DNA of 64,000 bases from Lithodes maja (taxonomy: Eukaryota > Arthropoda > Malacostraca > Decapoda > Lithodidae), in assembly GCA_037953745.1 (NCBI GenBank), contig JBAKBP010007901.1:1-64000 (forward strand), written 5' to 3'. Shown piece after piece: positions 41,811 to 52,629 of this stretch. The notes under the pieces were generated by a model, which worked only from the letters and a program-made list of their open reading frames with translations, had not been told where the DNA came from and ran no database searches. The position numbers and the translations under genes were made by a program. How positions within the stretch are numbered: the stretch's first letter is position 1; every line of letters starts with the position of its first letter.

Positions 41811-41899
41811 AGCAAGAAATATTGATTTCTATCCTCAATAATGCAAAATGGAAAAATAGAAAAATAATCATCGATATAATATAAATAATAATTAGTTGT

Positions 41900-41998
41900 A
41901 ATAGTAGTAGTACTGTTATTAGTTATGATTGCAATAACAAAATATACCAATGCATATATATATAATGAAAATGCTACTACTACTACTACTACTACTAC

Positions 41999-42051
<53 letters not shown>

Positions 42052-42150
42052 CAAATAATAACTACAATAACGAAAATAATAATTATAATAACAAACATAA
42101 TAATAATACTAAAATAATAATAATAATAACAATAATATTAAAAAAAATAT
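41900..42150. repeat. (ACT)n(AAT)n microsatellite
   Basis: Pure trinucleotide runs at 41970-42048, then AAT-rich degenerate sequence. The Asn/Thr-rich open frame here is an artefact. Confidence 0.93.
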
Positions 42151-42169
42151 GACAGATTTCAATCAAATT

Positions 42170-42310
42170 TGAGATAGTGGTTCGTACCCTGGACTGAGGC
42201 TTCAGGGTTCACACCGCTCCAGAGAGATCAGCCGCACATCTTTTTATCAACAACACAAACTTTGTCCACAGGATTCCTTTATCTCGGGCTATCGCTTTTA
42301 TTTTATTGTT
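42170..42310 (-). repeat. R4 repeat, uninterrupted copy
   Basis: Shows the empty-site sequence of both LINE insertions: ...CCGCTCCAGAGAGATCAGCC (site of copy A) and GGATTCCTTTATCTCGGG (inverse of the copy B site). Confidence 0.78.
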
Positions 42311-42600
42311 TATTTTATTTTATTGTTTTGAGATGTACACGAGGGATACAAAAGACAATGCTGCCTGTAGCCAAATTCAAGGTATTGTACAGTACGTTAG
42401 AGTAAAAATGTCTGGACACAGCTTGAACCAGTTAAATTCACAGGATCAACATTTTTAGCCTACTTATAATGAATACACTATAGTTTTGGGAAGAATAGCA
42501 ACGAATTAAAGACCTGAAAATGTTCCCAATATTGTATTTGTCTTTGAAAAATAATCCTGAATCTATTTAAATATTTATTGTAATGTTAGAAAAACCATCA
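42311..42600. other. Unassigned AT-rich sequence
   Basis: No ORF, repeat or motif that I can assign. It has a T-rich start and a stretch containing CAAATTCAAGGTATTGTACA. Confidence 0.4.
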
Positions 42601-42984
42601 CGTCATGTTGATCAAACTGGGTGTATTTATTGGCTTATTTACTCAACTTTTTATTTAATTACGTATTCTTGTTTTATTGCTCCCTAGACCTCCATCAAGC
42701 TTAAAAAACAATGCAACATCCCAAGGCATTCAAGACAAGTTTGTACATTTTTCAATAGAAACATGTCCAGGCCAGAGGATGGTTACCATTATATTACAGT
42801 CTCGCTATCGCTCGCCAGGAAAAAAATCGACACCTAAATGGTACGACAGGTTCTAATATTGACACAGAAATGGGGTGAAAGGTCGTAAAACCGCCAAAGT
42901 AATAGAGTGAACATCTTAAAATATCAAAACTAATGGGGCTAAACATGAGGTAGAAGGGTAGCCAGACAAAACAACCATCTCCCC
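42601..42984 (-). repeat. R1 repeat, minus strand
   Basis: Ends CCATCTCCCC then TTAA (42985-42988); core CTCGCTATCGCTCGCCAGGA near 42803. Together with the R5 array to its right it is the inverse of the 24341-25250 composite. Confidence 0.75.
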
Positions 42985-43076
42985 TTAATATACAGTATAC
43001 GGCATAGATATACAACAAATAAATCTACGAAATATACAGTCATGATCTTCAGGAGCTATGTCTACATGTGGACAAA

Positions 43077-44246
43077 CTATACTGTTTCTGTTCAGCTGAC
43101 GATAAATTGAATCCTTTGGCCGCTAATTTTTGAATACTTAATGGCAAAATATGAAACTACTATGTCTCTGCATCATATTAAGACCAAGTGTATATAATTA
43201 GCACCATATTTCACTACAAACCACTATGTCTCTGCATCATATTAAGACCAAGTTTATATAATTAGCACCATATTTCACTACAAACTACTGTCTCTGCTTA
43301 AGACCAAGTTTATATAATTAGCACCATATTTCACTACAAACCACTATGTCTCTGCATCATATTAAGACCAAGTTTATATAATTAGCACCATATTTCACTA
43401 CAAACCACTATGTCTCTGCATCATATTAAGACCAAGTTTATATATTTAGCACCACATTTCACTACAAACCACTATGTCTCTGCATCATATTAAGACCAAG
43501 TTTATATAATTAGCACCATATTTCACTACAAACCACTATGTCTCTGCATCATATTAAGACCAAGTTTATATAATTAGCACCATATTTAACTACAAACCAC
43601 TATGTCTCTGCATCATATTAAGACCAAGTTTATATAATTAGCACCATATTTCACTACAAACCACTATGTCTCTGCATCATATTAAGACCAAGTTTATATA
43701 ATAAGCACCATATTTCACTACAAACCACTATGTCTCTGCATCATATTAAGACCAAGTTTATATAATTAGCACCATATTTCACTACAAACTACTATGTCTC
43801 TGCATCATATTAAGACCAAGTTTATATAATTAGCACCATATTTAACTACAAACCACTATGTCTCTGCATTATATTAAGACCAAGTTTATATAATTAGCAT
43901 CATATTTCACTACAAACCACTATGTCTCTGCATCATATTAAGACCAAGTTTATGTAATTAGCACCATCTTTCACTACAAACCACTATGTCTCTGCATCAT
44001 ATTAAGACCAAGTTTATATAATTAGCACCATATTTCACCACAAACCACTATGTCTCTGCATCATATGAAGACCAAGTTTAAATAATTAGCACCATATTTC
44101 ACTACAAACCACTATGTCTCTGCATCATATTAAGACCAAGTTTATATAATTAGCATCATATTTCACTACAAAAGCTCCAAAAATAACTGAGAAATCTTGA
44201 TGGGACCTTTGTAATTTACCGCCAGTTGAAAAGAAACAGAGTATAA
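43077..44246 (-). mobile_element. R5 element with a 64-bp array expanded to about 16 copies
   Basis: Inverted ends at 43077-43115 (CTGTTTCTGTTCAGCTGACG) and 44210-44246 (TACCGCCAGTTGAAAAGAAA). The interior (about 43140-44170) repeats TTAAGACCAAGTTTATATAA every 64 bp with sporadic substitutions and one shortened unit near 43290. Confidence 0.9.
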
Positions 44247-44631
44247 GTAACACAAACTTTAACCCTTTCAAGATACGATGTCGCATTTATTTTCCGCTTT
44301 CTGGCTAATAATAGACAATTTTATTCGGATTAGGAAGGGTATATGAAAGCGAGAGAGTTAATGGAGATAGTGTTTACCCTGATAATACCAATTGATCCTT
44401 CCTAAGCCGTATGAAATCGTCTAATGATAGCCAGCATATATAGTCCTTACCCTTATAATACCCACAGATCCTTCCTAAACTGTATAACATCGTCTAATGA
44501 TAGCCAGCATATATAGTCCTTACCCTTATAATACCCACAGATCATTCCTAAACTGTATAACATCGTCTAATGATAGCCAGCATATATAGTCCTTACCCTT
44601 ATAATACCCACAGATACTTCCTAAACTGTAT

Positions 44632-45450
44632 CTATCTATCTATTGCCTGACGCCGTGATCCCCGAAGGGGTGGCCACGAACGAACCGACCCCATGCACCT
44701 CTGTCCCCAGTCAGTCGACGCCCCTCCCCCCAACCAGCACCGCCTTCGTTCATGTAGTTCCTCACTCCATCCTTCCACCTCATATTCGGTCTACCTCTCC
44801 CCCTCTGTCCCTCCACCTCGCTCTCGTACACCCTCTTAGTCATTCTCTCGCTTTCCATACGTTCCATATGGCCGAACCATCTCAAGTTGTTCCTTTTCAC
44901 ACTTTCCAGCACATCTACCTCCACACCACACCTCCTTCTTACTTCCTCATTAGTCTGTCTATCCCTCCATGTAACTCCGCACGCACTCCTTAAGTAATTC
45001 ATTTCCACTGCTCTCACTCTTGGTCTGAGTCTCTCAACCAACGTCCATGCTTCGCTTCCGTAAGTCAGTATCGGGATTACCACACTGTCATGCAAGGACT
45101 TCTTCACTTCCATACTGACCACCCTATTTCTTGTTACTGCTTTTAGCGTTCCTACAACCCTCTTCCCCTGTTGTACCCTCTCCCGCATCTCTTCATCCAT
45201 AGTCCCATCTTTACTCAACACACTGCCCAGATACTTAAAAGAGTTGACGATCTCCATAGCCTGACCGTTCAGCTTCACCTCACACTCTGTGACTTCACCC
45301 CTTTCGAAGACCACAACCTTGCTATTCCCCGTATTTACCTTCAAATTACGTTTTTCGCACACTGTTCCAAACTCATTTACCAGACCCTGCAACTCCCATT
45401 CATTATCACTCATCAGAACTGTATCATCCGCAAACAGCAGTATAGGTAGC
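44632..45450 (-). mobile_element. RTE-type LINE, 5'-truncated copy with (TAGA)n tail
   Basis: In its sense it runs from inside the RT to the 3' end and finishes CAATAGATAGATAGA. The stop codon TAG overlaps the tail, leaving almost no 3' UTR, as in RTE elements. Matching 3' ends occur at 52630-52700 and 59080-59146 on the plus strand. It is inserted into the 73-bp array, so it postdates the array's expansion. Confidence 0.85.
44640..45413 (-). pseudogene. RTE-type RT C-terminal fragment
   Basis: 257 residues open. Just upstream, in frame, LLFADDTVLM carries the RT active-site FADD (about 45425). Then the thumb and C-terminal region: NSFKYLGSVLSKDGTM, LTYGSEAWTL, LRWFGHMERM and GRGRPNMRWKDGV, ending GHPFGDHGVRQ. 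The N-terminal RT and endonuclease are absent by truncation. The reading frame is otherwise undamaged. Confidence 0.88.
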
Positions 45451-46184
45451 TAAACTGTATAACATCGTCTAATGATAGCCAGCATGTATAGTCCTTACCC
45501 TTATAATACCCACAGATCCTTCCTAAACTGTATAACATCGTCTAATGATAGCCAGTATATATAGTCCTTATCCTTATAATACCCACAGATACTTCCTAAA
45601 CTGTATAACATCGTCTAATGATAGCCAGCATATATAGTCTTTACCCTTATAATACCCACAGATCCTTCCTAAACTGTATAACATCGTCTAATGATAGCCA
45701 ACATATATAGTCCTTACCCTTATAATACCCACAGATCCTTCCTAAACTGTATAACATCGTCTAATGATAGCCAGCATATATAGTCCTTACCCTAATAATA
45801 CCCACAGATCCTTCCTAAACTGTATAACATCGTCTAATGATAGCCAGCATATATAGTCCTTACCCTTATAATACCCACAGATACTTCCTAAACTGTATAA
45901 CATCGTCTATTGATAGCCAGCATATATAGTCCTTACCTTTATAATACCCACAGATACTTCCTAAACTGTATAACATCGTCTAATGATAGCCAGTATATAT
46001 AGTCCTTACCCTTATAATACCCACAGATACTTCCTAAACTGTATAACATCGTCTATTGATAGCCAGCATATATAGTCCTTACCCTTATACTACCCACAGA
46101 TCCTTCCTAAACTGTATAACATCGTCTAATGATAGCCGCAATAAACGGTCAAAGCGCGTCAAGGGCTTCAAAAGGTTATTTTAA

Positions 46185-46520
46185 GGGGAGATGGATCGTT
46201 TTTCTGGTCCCCCTTCTCCCTCGTGTTTATACCCATTAGTTTTGAATGTTATGACTTTTGGCCATTAGTTTGGCGATTTTAACACCTTTAGCTCCATTTC
46301 GTTGTCAATTTTAGGAGTTCCGTGCCATTTAGGTGTAGATTTTTTCCTGGCGAGCGATAGCTAGCCTGTAATTATAAGAGGAACCGGCATTTTTCTACCG
46401 AAAAATGTATACACAAATGTTGAGGGGTGGTCTACGGGGTGTTATTTTATGTTTGAGGGAGGAAACTAAAAGATATATTAATATATTAATTAATAGACCA
46501 AAAAAACAGCCACTATCCCC
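46185..46520 (+). repeat. R1 repeat, complete with TTAA duplication
   Basis: TTAA at 46181-46184 and 46521-46524, 336 bp between. Ends GGGGAGATGGATCGTTTTT and, inverted, GGGGATAGTGGCTGTTTTT are imperfect inverted repeats; core CTGGCGAGCGATAGCTAGCC near 46347. Confidence 0.82.
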
Positions 46521-46833
46521 TTAACTGAGATATTAATTACCCTTATAATACCCACAGATCCTTCCTAAGCTGTATAAAATCGTCTAATGATAGCCAGCAT
46601 ATATAGGCTTTTCCCTTATAATACCCACAGAGCCTTCCTAAACCGTATAAAATCGTCTAATGATAGCCTCAATAAACGGTCATGGGTGGATCGAGCCCTC
46701 ACTGTCCTCGCGAGGAAGGGAGGATTCGGAAGGATTGGATTTCGGGAGGTCGTGCTTGCAGCTGCGTGTTGTCTGTGAGTGAGTGGATGGATCGGCGAGA
46801 GATATTAGTATGGATGTGCTTCTGGAAGTTGGT

Positions 46834-47252
46834 TCAGGGTGGGCAGGGAGGGAGAGAGGACAGTAATTGTGTGTGATACCGTGTGCTGGGTGTTGTTTTG
46901 ATATTTCTTGGTGTCTGTGGGTGTGTTGCCATGTAGTTTAGTGGGTGGTCTTGGTTCGTGGAGGCTGCTGCCAGGAATTGAGTGCCTCTCATGTCCGGAT
47001 GGTCTTTGACTTTGAGGATGTTGTTTTCTTGATGTAGGTGATCTGTGGGTGCAGTAGCTGTGCAGCCTGTAATGATCTTCAGGGCTTTGTTTTGAATAGT
47101 CTGTAAGGTCTTATGATGTGTTTCAGCTAGGTTAGAAGCCCATGCTGGGCTTGCGTATTCCATCACTGATCTTATGTATTGTTTATATATTGTGGTGGTA
47201 GTATCTTTGTTGTATCCAAATTTTGTGTGAGCAAGTGACCTGAGGGCGTTAA
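46834..47252 (-). pseudogene. LINE RT C-terminus (3' part after the MITE)
   Basis: Reading minus from 47252: ALRSLAHTKFGYNKDTTTTI, then a segment with MEYASPAWASNL, then KTLQTIQNKALKIITGC. It continues the RT frame that is broken off at 48844, showing that both parts were one gene before the insertion. Confidence 0.85.
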
Positions 47253-48843
47253 CCCTAAAGCAGGCGTCACACCATGCCGACTTGAGCCAAGACTGACCAC
47301 GACCTTTAGTCGTGGTCAGGTGTGCCGACCTTCGGCGGAGAGCTTAAAGATTTGGGGGGGGTGAGTTTTGGACGGGATGCAGTATGGATGGCCACGCCGC
47401 TTGACGGCACCTGACGGTGACCTGACGCGGTAGAGTGGCGCCCATGCAGGACTGAAGGTGAGACCTAGGTCGCCGCTGGAGTGCAGATCTGCGGCGTAGC
47501 GGGTTGACAACGACCCGACGAACGGCGTCGACAGGAGGTAGGGCGGCGTCAATATGCATTACTGTGCCGATGGACGGCGACCCCTTTAGTATGGACGGCT
47601 GATTATTAACTGATTATTTCAGTTAATTCTGTTATTATATTATTATTAATAATTTAATTATGTATTGAATGTTGTTATTTTTCATTTTTTCTGTAATTAA
47701 TATACCTGATCTTATATTTTGATGGTTATTGATAATATATTTATTATTTAATTATTTAATTATGTCGTTTATTTATATATTGACCGTTAGGGCATCGTTG
47801 GGTCGCCGCAAGCCGCCGCTGATCCCTGCAGGTTGTTATGGTGACGCCGCCTGACGCAGACCTCATTTATGGTGCCGTGTGCCGCCGTGTGCCGCTGCAC
47901 TGACGCCTACCTTTTCCCGTCAAGCGCCGTCAAGCGCCGTCACACGCCATCAGCCTCCCGTCCCCTTCACGTCCCATTATTTTACCTCACTCCACGCCGA
48001 CTTGATTTTCAAAGTTGAGTATGTTGAACTTTTGAGGGGGTATGTAAAGACCCATCCCGACCTGTTTGTTATGTTGGCGACGGCCCATGATGCGCGGCGA
48101 CGTAGACCAAGACTGTCCACGACCCTTAGGTCGCGGACAGTCTTGGCCTAAAATCGGCTAGGTGTGACGGGTGCTTTAGCCGCACCTATAGTTTCCAATA
48201 AAAAAAAATTCCCACTCCCTAAGTATATCTCAGCTCACTCAGAGCCAGTTTTGTGCCCGGCGATAATTTGTTTCTGTGACGTTTTTATCCACCAAAAAAA
48301 ACTTGTATTTGGATTAATGAGCTACCATCGGCTTTGTTATTGATTGAACTTGAAGATAAGCAAATAAAAACATAGAATAAATACAAAACAACCACATTGG
48401 GGCACTCCGAAATAAGAATTGTAAAACAAAATTGAAATACCTTATCTCCAACTCGTGCTAGCTCAAAATTTTGCCCGCAACATTTTTGATTTGCATACAT
48501 ATATGGAAGCGGAATTTAATGAGGATTCCACTGGTAACTTCAGAATTACTATAAACCAAATAGTTACTGAGATACACGAATAAACGTGAAAGTATCGAAA
48601 AACAGACTGAGCTGTACTCTGCTCTCTTCCCAGCCAGCCGTGAGTAAACCATTACACTGAGGGGGTTGCCATTTATATCCATTGAACTAGACTTAATACT
48701 TAATATCTATGCCAAATATGACGCGCGTCAGACAAAAACTAAATTTTTGGCGAATATTTGTATGTTTAATGACTGAACGAGTCATCGTGCGCCTAGGAAA
48801 AAAATACCTAATGACTCTGAACGAGTCATCGTGCGCCAAAGGG
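47253..48843. mobile_element. TTAA-flanked MITE containing a second MITE
   Basis: TTAA at 47249-47252 and 48844-48847 splits the LINE. Without the inner insert the outer element would be about 670 bp, with ends CCCTAGCCGCAC and (inverted) CCCTTTGGCGCAC. The right end has two copies of GACTGAACGAGTC-type hairpins and the motif TTTTTGGCGAATATTT, also seen near 24225. No transposase. Confidence 0.82.
47258..48176. mobile_element. Inner 919-bp MITE with TA duplication
   Basis: TA at 47256-47257 and 48177-48178. The ends AAGCAGGCGTCACACC and (inverted) AAGCACCCGTCACACC extend into about 58 bp of roughly 80% inverted identity, and each end includes its own hairpin (CCACGACCTTTAGTCGTGG). The interior is GC-rich, with GCCG/GACG words, around an AT-rich centre. 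No coding sequence. Confidence 0.8.
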
Positions 48844-51152
48844 TTAAGTCTGGGTGTCAGTTTCTTTTTAATGTTTGTGGTGTGCTGTTTGAATGTCATA
48901 TGAGTATCATATGTTACTCCTAGGATTTTGGGTGTGTGTGTATGTGTTAGGGGTGTGTTGTTTATGGTGAGTTGAGGGATGTATTCGTGTTCTCCTGTCC
49001 AGCTTGTGAGCAGGGTTGCGATATATTTGGCTGGGGCTAGATTAAGTCTGTTTGTAGTGCACAAGCCATGTAGTGTGTTGAGATAGGGTTGAAGGAGATC
49101 TGTTGCTATTTTTGGGTCATGGTGTGTGCATGTGAGTGTTATGTCATCTGCATAGGAGGCAAAGTTTATTTGGGGCGTATTGGGTGTAGTTATATCGTGC
49201 ATGTACAGATTGAAGAGTGCGGGCGATAGGACGGATCCTTGTGGGACTCCGTTTGGAAAGTTTCTGATTTTAGATGACTGACCGGCAAAAGATACGTGTG
49301 CACATCTTCCTGCTAGGAAGTTGGCCAGCCACCTTTTTGTGTTGTTGTGCATGTTTGTGTTGTAGATTTTGTTTGTTAGGTTGTGGCGGGGGATGGCATC
49401 GAAGGCTTTACTAATGTCGAAAGTGGCTAATAGTGATCTGTGTGGTGGTCTAGCTGAGTTGATGCCATCAAAAGCTCTTTGTGTAAGGTCTGCGAGAAGA
49501 GTGTTTGTGGAGTGCAGTGGCCTAAAGCCATGTTTTGTTGGAGCTAGGGGTAGGTCGGGTGTAATTAGTTGTAATACTAGGCGTTCCACGACTTTGGAGG
49601 GGGAGCAAAGGAGTGTGATGGGGCGGTGCGAGGAGGGTAGCGTGGGGTCTTTGTTGGGTTTGGGGAATGTGGTGATGATACCATGCTTCCAAATGTCTGG
49701 TATTGTGTTGTGTGAATAACTGTTGTTTGATATGTTAGTGAGTGCTTGTATGCCTTGTGGTCCCAGGTGTCTGAGGTGTATGTTGCTTATGTTGTCTAGG
49801 CCGCAAGCGGGTGAGTGCTTGAGATTGTTGATGATATGCTTTGTCTGGTGATTGGTGAAGGGTGTATAGTCAGGGTCTGTGGGGAATTGTCTCTTACGTC
49901 GGATGACACGTCGGTCGTCTTTGTGAGGTATTAGGTGGCTGACATGTGAGAAGTAATTGATGAGAGTGTTTGCTTGTTGTTTACATGAAGGAGTAGAGTC
50001 TGTTGTTGTGATTGCAGCATGTGATTGTGTTGTGTTGCTCTTGGAAAGTGTGATGCTGTTTAGTGTTTTGTAGAGTTTTTTGGGGTTTGTTTTGTGATCA
50101 AGTGTTTGTAGGAAGTTATTCCAATTTAGTTTTTGTTGTTCTTGTATTTTGTTGTTAGTTTGGGTGTTGAGTGCTTGGATTTGTTGTGTGATGTCTTGTG
50201 TGTGGGGTGCTGGGGAGTGTTTCAGTATGTCGCGTTGTCTGATGAGGTTTTGAATTTCTGGTGTGAAGTTGGGGTTGTGTCTTTTTCTGTTACCTCTTGG
50301 AATGTGTTTCTTGTCAGCGTTTTGGGTAGTTTTATTGAGTATGTGTACAGCATTGTTGATGTTAGTGATGGGTGTACTGTTTAGAGTTGTGAAGTGTTGT
50401 TCTGTCTCATTTGTGAATGCTTCCCAGTTAGCTCTTTTATAATTGGTGTATGTGTGTTTGTGGCTAGCTGGGGTGAGTCTGGTTTTGGTGATGATAATGA
50501 TCGGAAGGTGGTCAGAGCCTAAGGTTCTGACCACCCTCTAGGATGTTGTGGGGGCGAGTTCTGGGGAACAAAAGGTGATATCTGGAGATGATGGGTTATA
50601 GAGGGCTTGGTGAGGAATATGGGTATGTTGATGGATGTCGTTAAGGATGATGAGGTTATCAGTTTGGTTTTGTAGTACCAGCCCTCTGTCTGTGTCGGGG
50701 TTGTCGACAAACCAGGCCGACGTCTTGGCGTTGAAGTCACCACCCAGGATGATGTGTGGGGTGTTTGTGATGTGTTGTAAGTGTGGTCTGTATTCATTTG
50801 GTACTGTAGGGGATGTTTGGGGAGGGATATATGTGTTTATGATGGTTATGTTGGAGTTGTTGCCAGTGCGTATTTTAATTGATTGTATTTCTGTTGTGTT
50901 ATCATTTGGGGGGAGAAGGGATTTAGTTTGTTCACTGGTAACTATGTATGATATTTCTTTGTGTACCAGGGTGATGAGTCCACCGCCTCCGCCGACAGCC
51001 CGTTCTTGTCTGATGGTGGTGAAATCATAAAATGTAGGTGTTTTTTGTGTTGTGCGGAGTTTTGTTTCTTGTAAAATGGCAGTGTGTATGTTGTGTTGTT
51101 TGATGAAGTGTGAGAGTTCGTGTTCCTTTGTGTTGATGCCATCTATTTTCAA
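48844..51152 (-). pseudogene. LINE AP endonuclease-reverse transcriptase with one in-frame stop
   Basis: The endonuclease runs from about 51155 to 50541 (LQLKIDGINTKEHELSHF near the start, LQETK, GGDFNAKTSAW, then SDHLP just past the stop). A TAG at 50538-50540 interrupts the frame where TGG would be expected. RT runs 50534-48844: NNLKHSPACGLDNIS, HRPITLL, the catalytic aspartate in ATFDISKAFD, GVPQGSVLSP and YADD (residue 461 of the frame starting at 50534). The open frame continues to 48693, but its last 50 residues are MITE sequence. The true C-terminus is at 46834-47252. Confidence 0.88.
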
Positions 51153-51154
51153 TT

Positions 51155-51830
51155 GGAGAATGTTAATGTTATGTGCACGATGTATGTTGGGTGATGCTGC
51201 ACAAGGATGGGGTGGGGGTGAGAGAGGGGGTGGGGGTGGGGGTGAGGGAGGGGCTGGGGGAGGGGCTGGGGGTTGGGATGGGTGAGGTGGGGGTGGGGAT
51301 TGGGGAGCAGGAGATGGGGGATGGAATGGATTAGGATGGGGTGTGGTGTGATGAGTTGAGGGAGGAGAGGTGGACGGGTTTTAGGGGGGCAGTGGATGAT
51401 ATGGGAAGGTTAGGTGGGTTGGGGAGGAGAGGTGGACGGGTTTTAGGCGAGGGATTTGACTGGGAGAGGGAGGGGCATGAGGAACAGGTCCAGGTGTTCG
51501 TGTAGTTTCTTGGAGGCAAGTGTTGGGCAGGTGAAGTGGGTCCAGTTCCTGCATGAATTGCAGAGAACTGAACCCGTAGTGTGGCGACTCGAAGTGATGG
51601 GTTTTGAGCAAGTTGGACATATGTATGTATATGTATGGGTTGCTCTCAATGTCTCCGGCTAGAAAAAGTCTTCGAGAAATGACAGCCGGAGCGTCATTTC
51701 TCGGTGTAGGAAAAACTGTGTGATGTGTGTGTGTGGTGTGAGAGGTGTGGAAATTCCCGGCGCGACCGAAGCCGCTCCAAGGACTCCTGTACGAGTAGGC
51801 ATAATTGCCCGAAATTGCCTTCATTCCCTG
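51155..51830 (-). pseudogene. LINE N-terminal region: 2A-like motif, CxxC zinc finger, proline-rich linker
   Basis: Reading minus: RRLFLAGDIESNP near 51690-51650, the hallmark of 2A-like sequences seen in some APE-type LINEs, although the final Gly-Pro is not present and the frame shifts there. Next is a finger, YICPTCSKPI...LCNSCRNWTHFTCP (about 51440-51620), PHD/C4-like. Then a proline-rich linker (the G-rich plus-strand tract 51190-51350) leads in frame to the endonuclease. At least one frameshift is present. Confidence 0.65.
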
Positions 51831-52222
51831 TTAATTTTCATGCATAAGCAAAAGCCAGAGCGTAATACAATTATGTATTCGTGAAAGTACGGTAATACCT
51901 TTCAAATTACTCCTGAATCATCCCTGTACGACGTCTGGTTTTCTTGTAAGGATCTTGCAAACGAAGGGCAAAATTGCTAAAAATTACCAAATCCGATAGG
52001 CGAAATCGCTAAAAATTACCAATTATTTTCTGTTTTCGCTATGTGTGACGCTGCACATAAGTGAGCTCTCTCTCACACAAACCTCAGTGTCGTGGCGGGG
52101 CCTGTAGGCTCCGGCTGACGTCCATCCATGCTGCTTGCAAAAGCTGGCCTGGCTCACAGGCTACAAAATAGTAGGAAAATCGTCTCCGTCATATGAGGGG
52201 ACCCGCGTGAATAGGGTTAAGA
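51831..52222. other. Possible LINE 5' region or TTAA element end
   Basis: It contains a partial duplication (GGCAAAATTGCTAAAAATTACC and GGCGAAATCGCTAAAAATTACC near 51965-52020) and ends GTGAATAGGGTTAAG, like the right ends of TTAA elements here. I could not find its left partner. Confidence 0.35.
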
Positions 52223-52629
52223 AGTGTGGTTGTTTTGATTATTTAATAGGGTCACCATAAGGGTAATGGTGTGGCATTTTTTCTGTACAGAAGCTTGGCC
52301 TTTTTGGTTGGGGCTTCTTAGGAATGTGACCTTTTTCGTTAGCCATGGAGAAACTGCAGAGGTACAAATTATTATTATATATATATATATATATTATATA
52401 TTATATAATATATATTTTATTATAATTATTATATTATTATATTATCATGTTAAAAATATCTTATATATTTTTGTTTAGCTTTACTTGGCATTCCTCTTCC
52501 TCTATGTATCTAGCAATTTAACCCCCTCAAACTCCTTATGACGCGATAGTGTGGTAATTACCCCGGGCCAAAAAGCTCTAAAACACGATCGAGTGATAAC
52601 TCAAGCGAGCTTAAAATACGCAGGCGTTT
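52223..52629. other. Unassigned sequence with a TA-rich tract
   Basis: (TA)n/(ATT)n at 52370-52470. TTAACCCCCTCAAACTCC at 52518 resembles a TTAA element left end. Nothing coding. Confidence 0.4.

Larger units (their letters stand above)
44400..46135. repeat. 73-bp tandem array, about 12-13 copies, split by a LINE fragment
   Basis: Unit TAGCCAGCATATATAGTCCT, then TACCCTTATAATACCCACAG and ATCCTTCCTAAACTGTATAA and CATCGTCTAATGA: 73 bp. About 3 units lie left of 44632 and about 9 right of 45450. Confidence 0.9.
44264..46180. mobile_element. TTAACCCTTTCAAG-type element expanded into a 73-bp array
   Basis: The left end TTAACCCTTTCAAGATACG matches the 40163 and 32872 elements; a decayed inverted end lies near 46160-46177. 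The interior is the 73-bp array, split by a LINE fragment. Confidence 0.65.
46683..51830 (-). mobile_element. Jockey-type LINE with zinc finger, split by nested MITEs
   Basis: Minus strand. 3' part 46683-47252; then a 1591-bp TTAA insertion (47253-48843); then RT, endonuclease, proline-rich linker, zinc finger and a 2A-like motif from 48844 to about 51830. The endonuclease and RT are in one frame, interrupted by a single TAG. The exact 5' boundary is uncertain; sequence up to 52220 may belong to it or to another element. The 3' end lies in a short TTAA-type element (GATAGCCTCAATAAACGGTC) and has no poly(A). Confidence 0.85.

Noticed and set aside
41925..42152. Asn/Thr-rich ORF
   Set aside because: Translation of an ACT/AAT microsatellite.
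47316..47552. Possible small genes in the GC-rich part of the inner MITE
   Set aside because: Two overlapping frames of similar length, no domain, and inside a non-coding element with terminal inverted repeats.
48693..48843. Last 50 residues of the 613-codon LINE ORF as genuine RT C-terminus
   Set aside because: They lie inside the TTAA MITE; the real C-terminus is found beyond it at 46834-47252.
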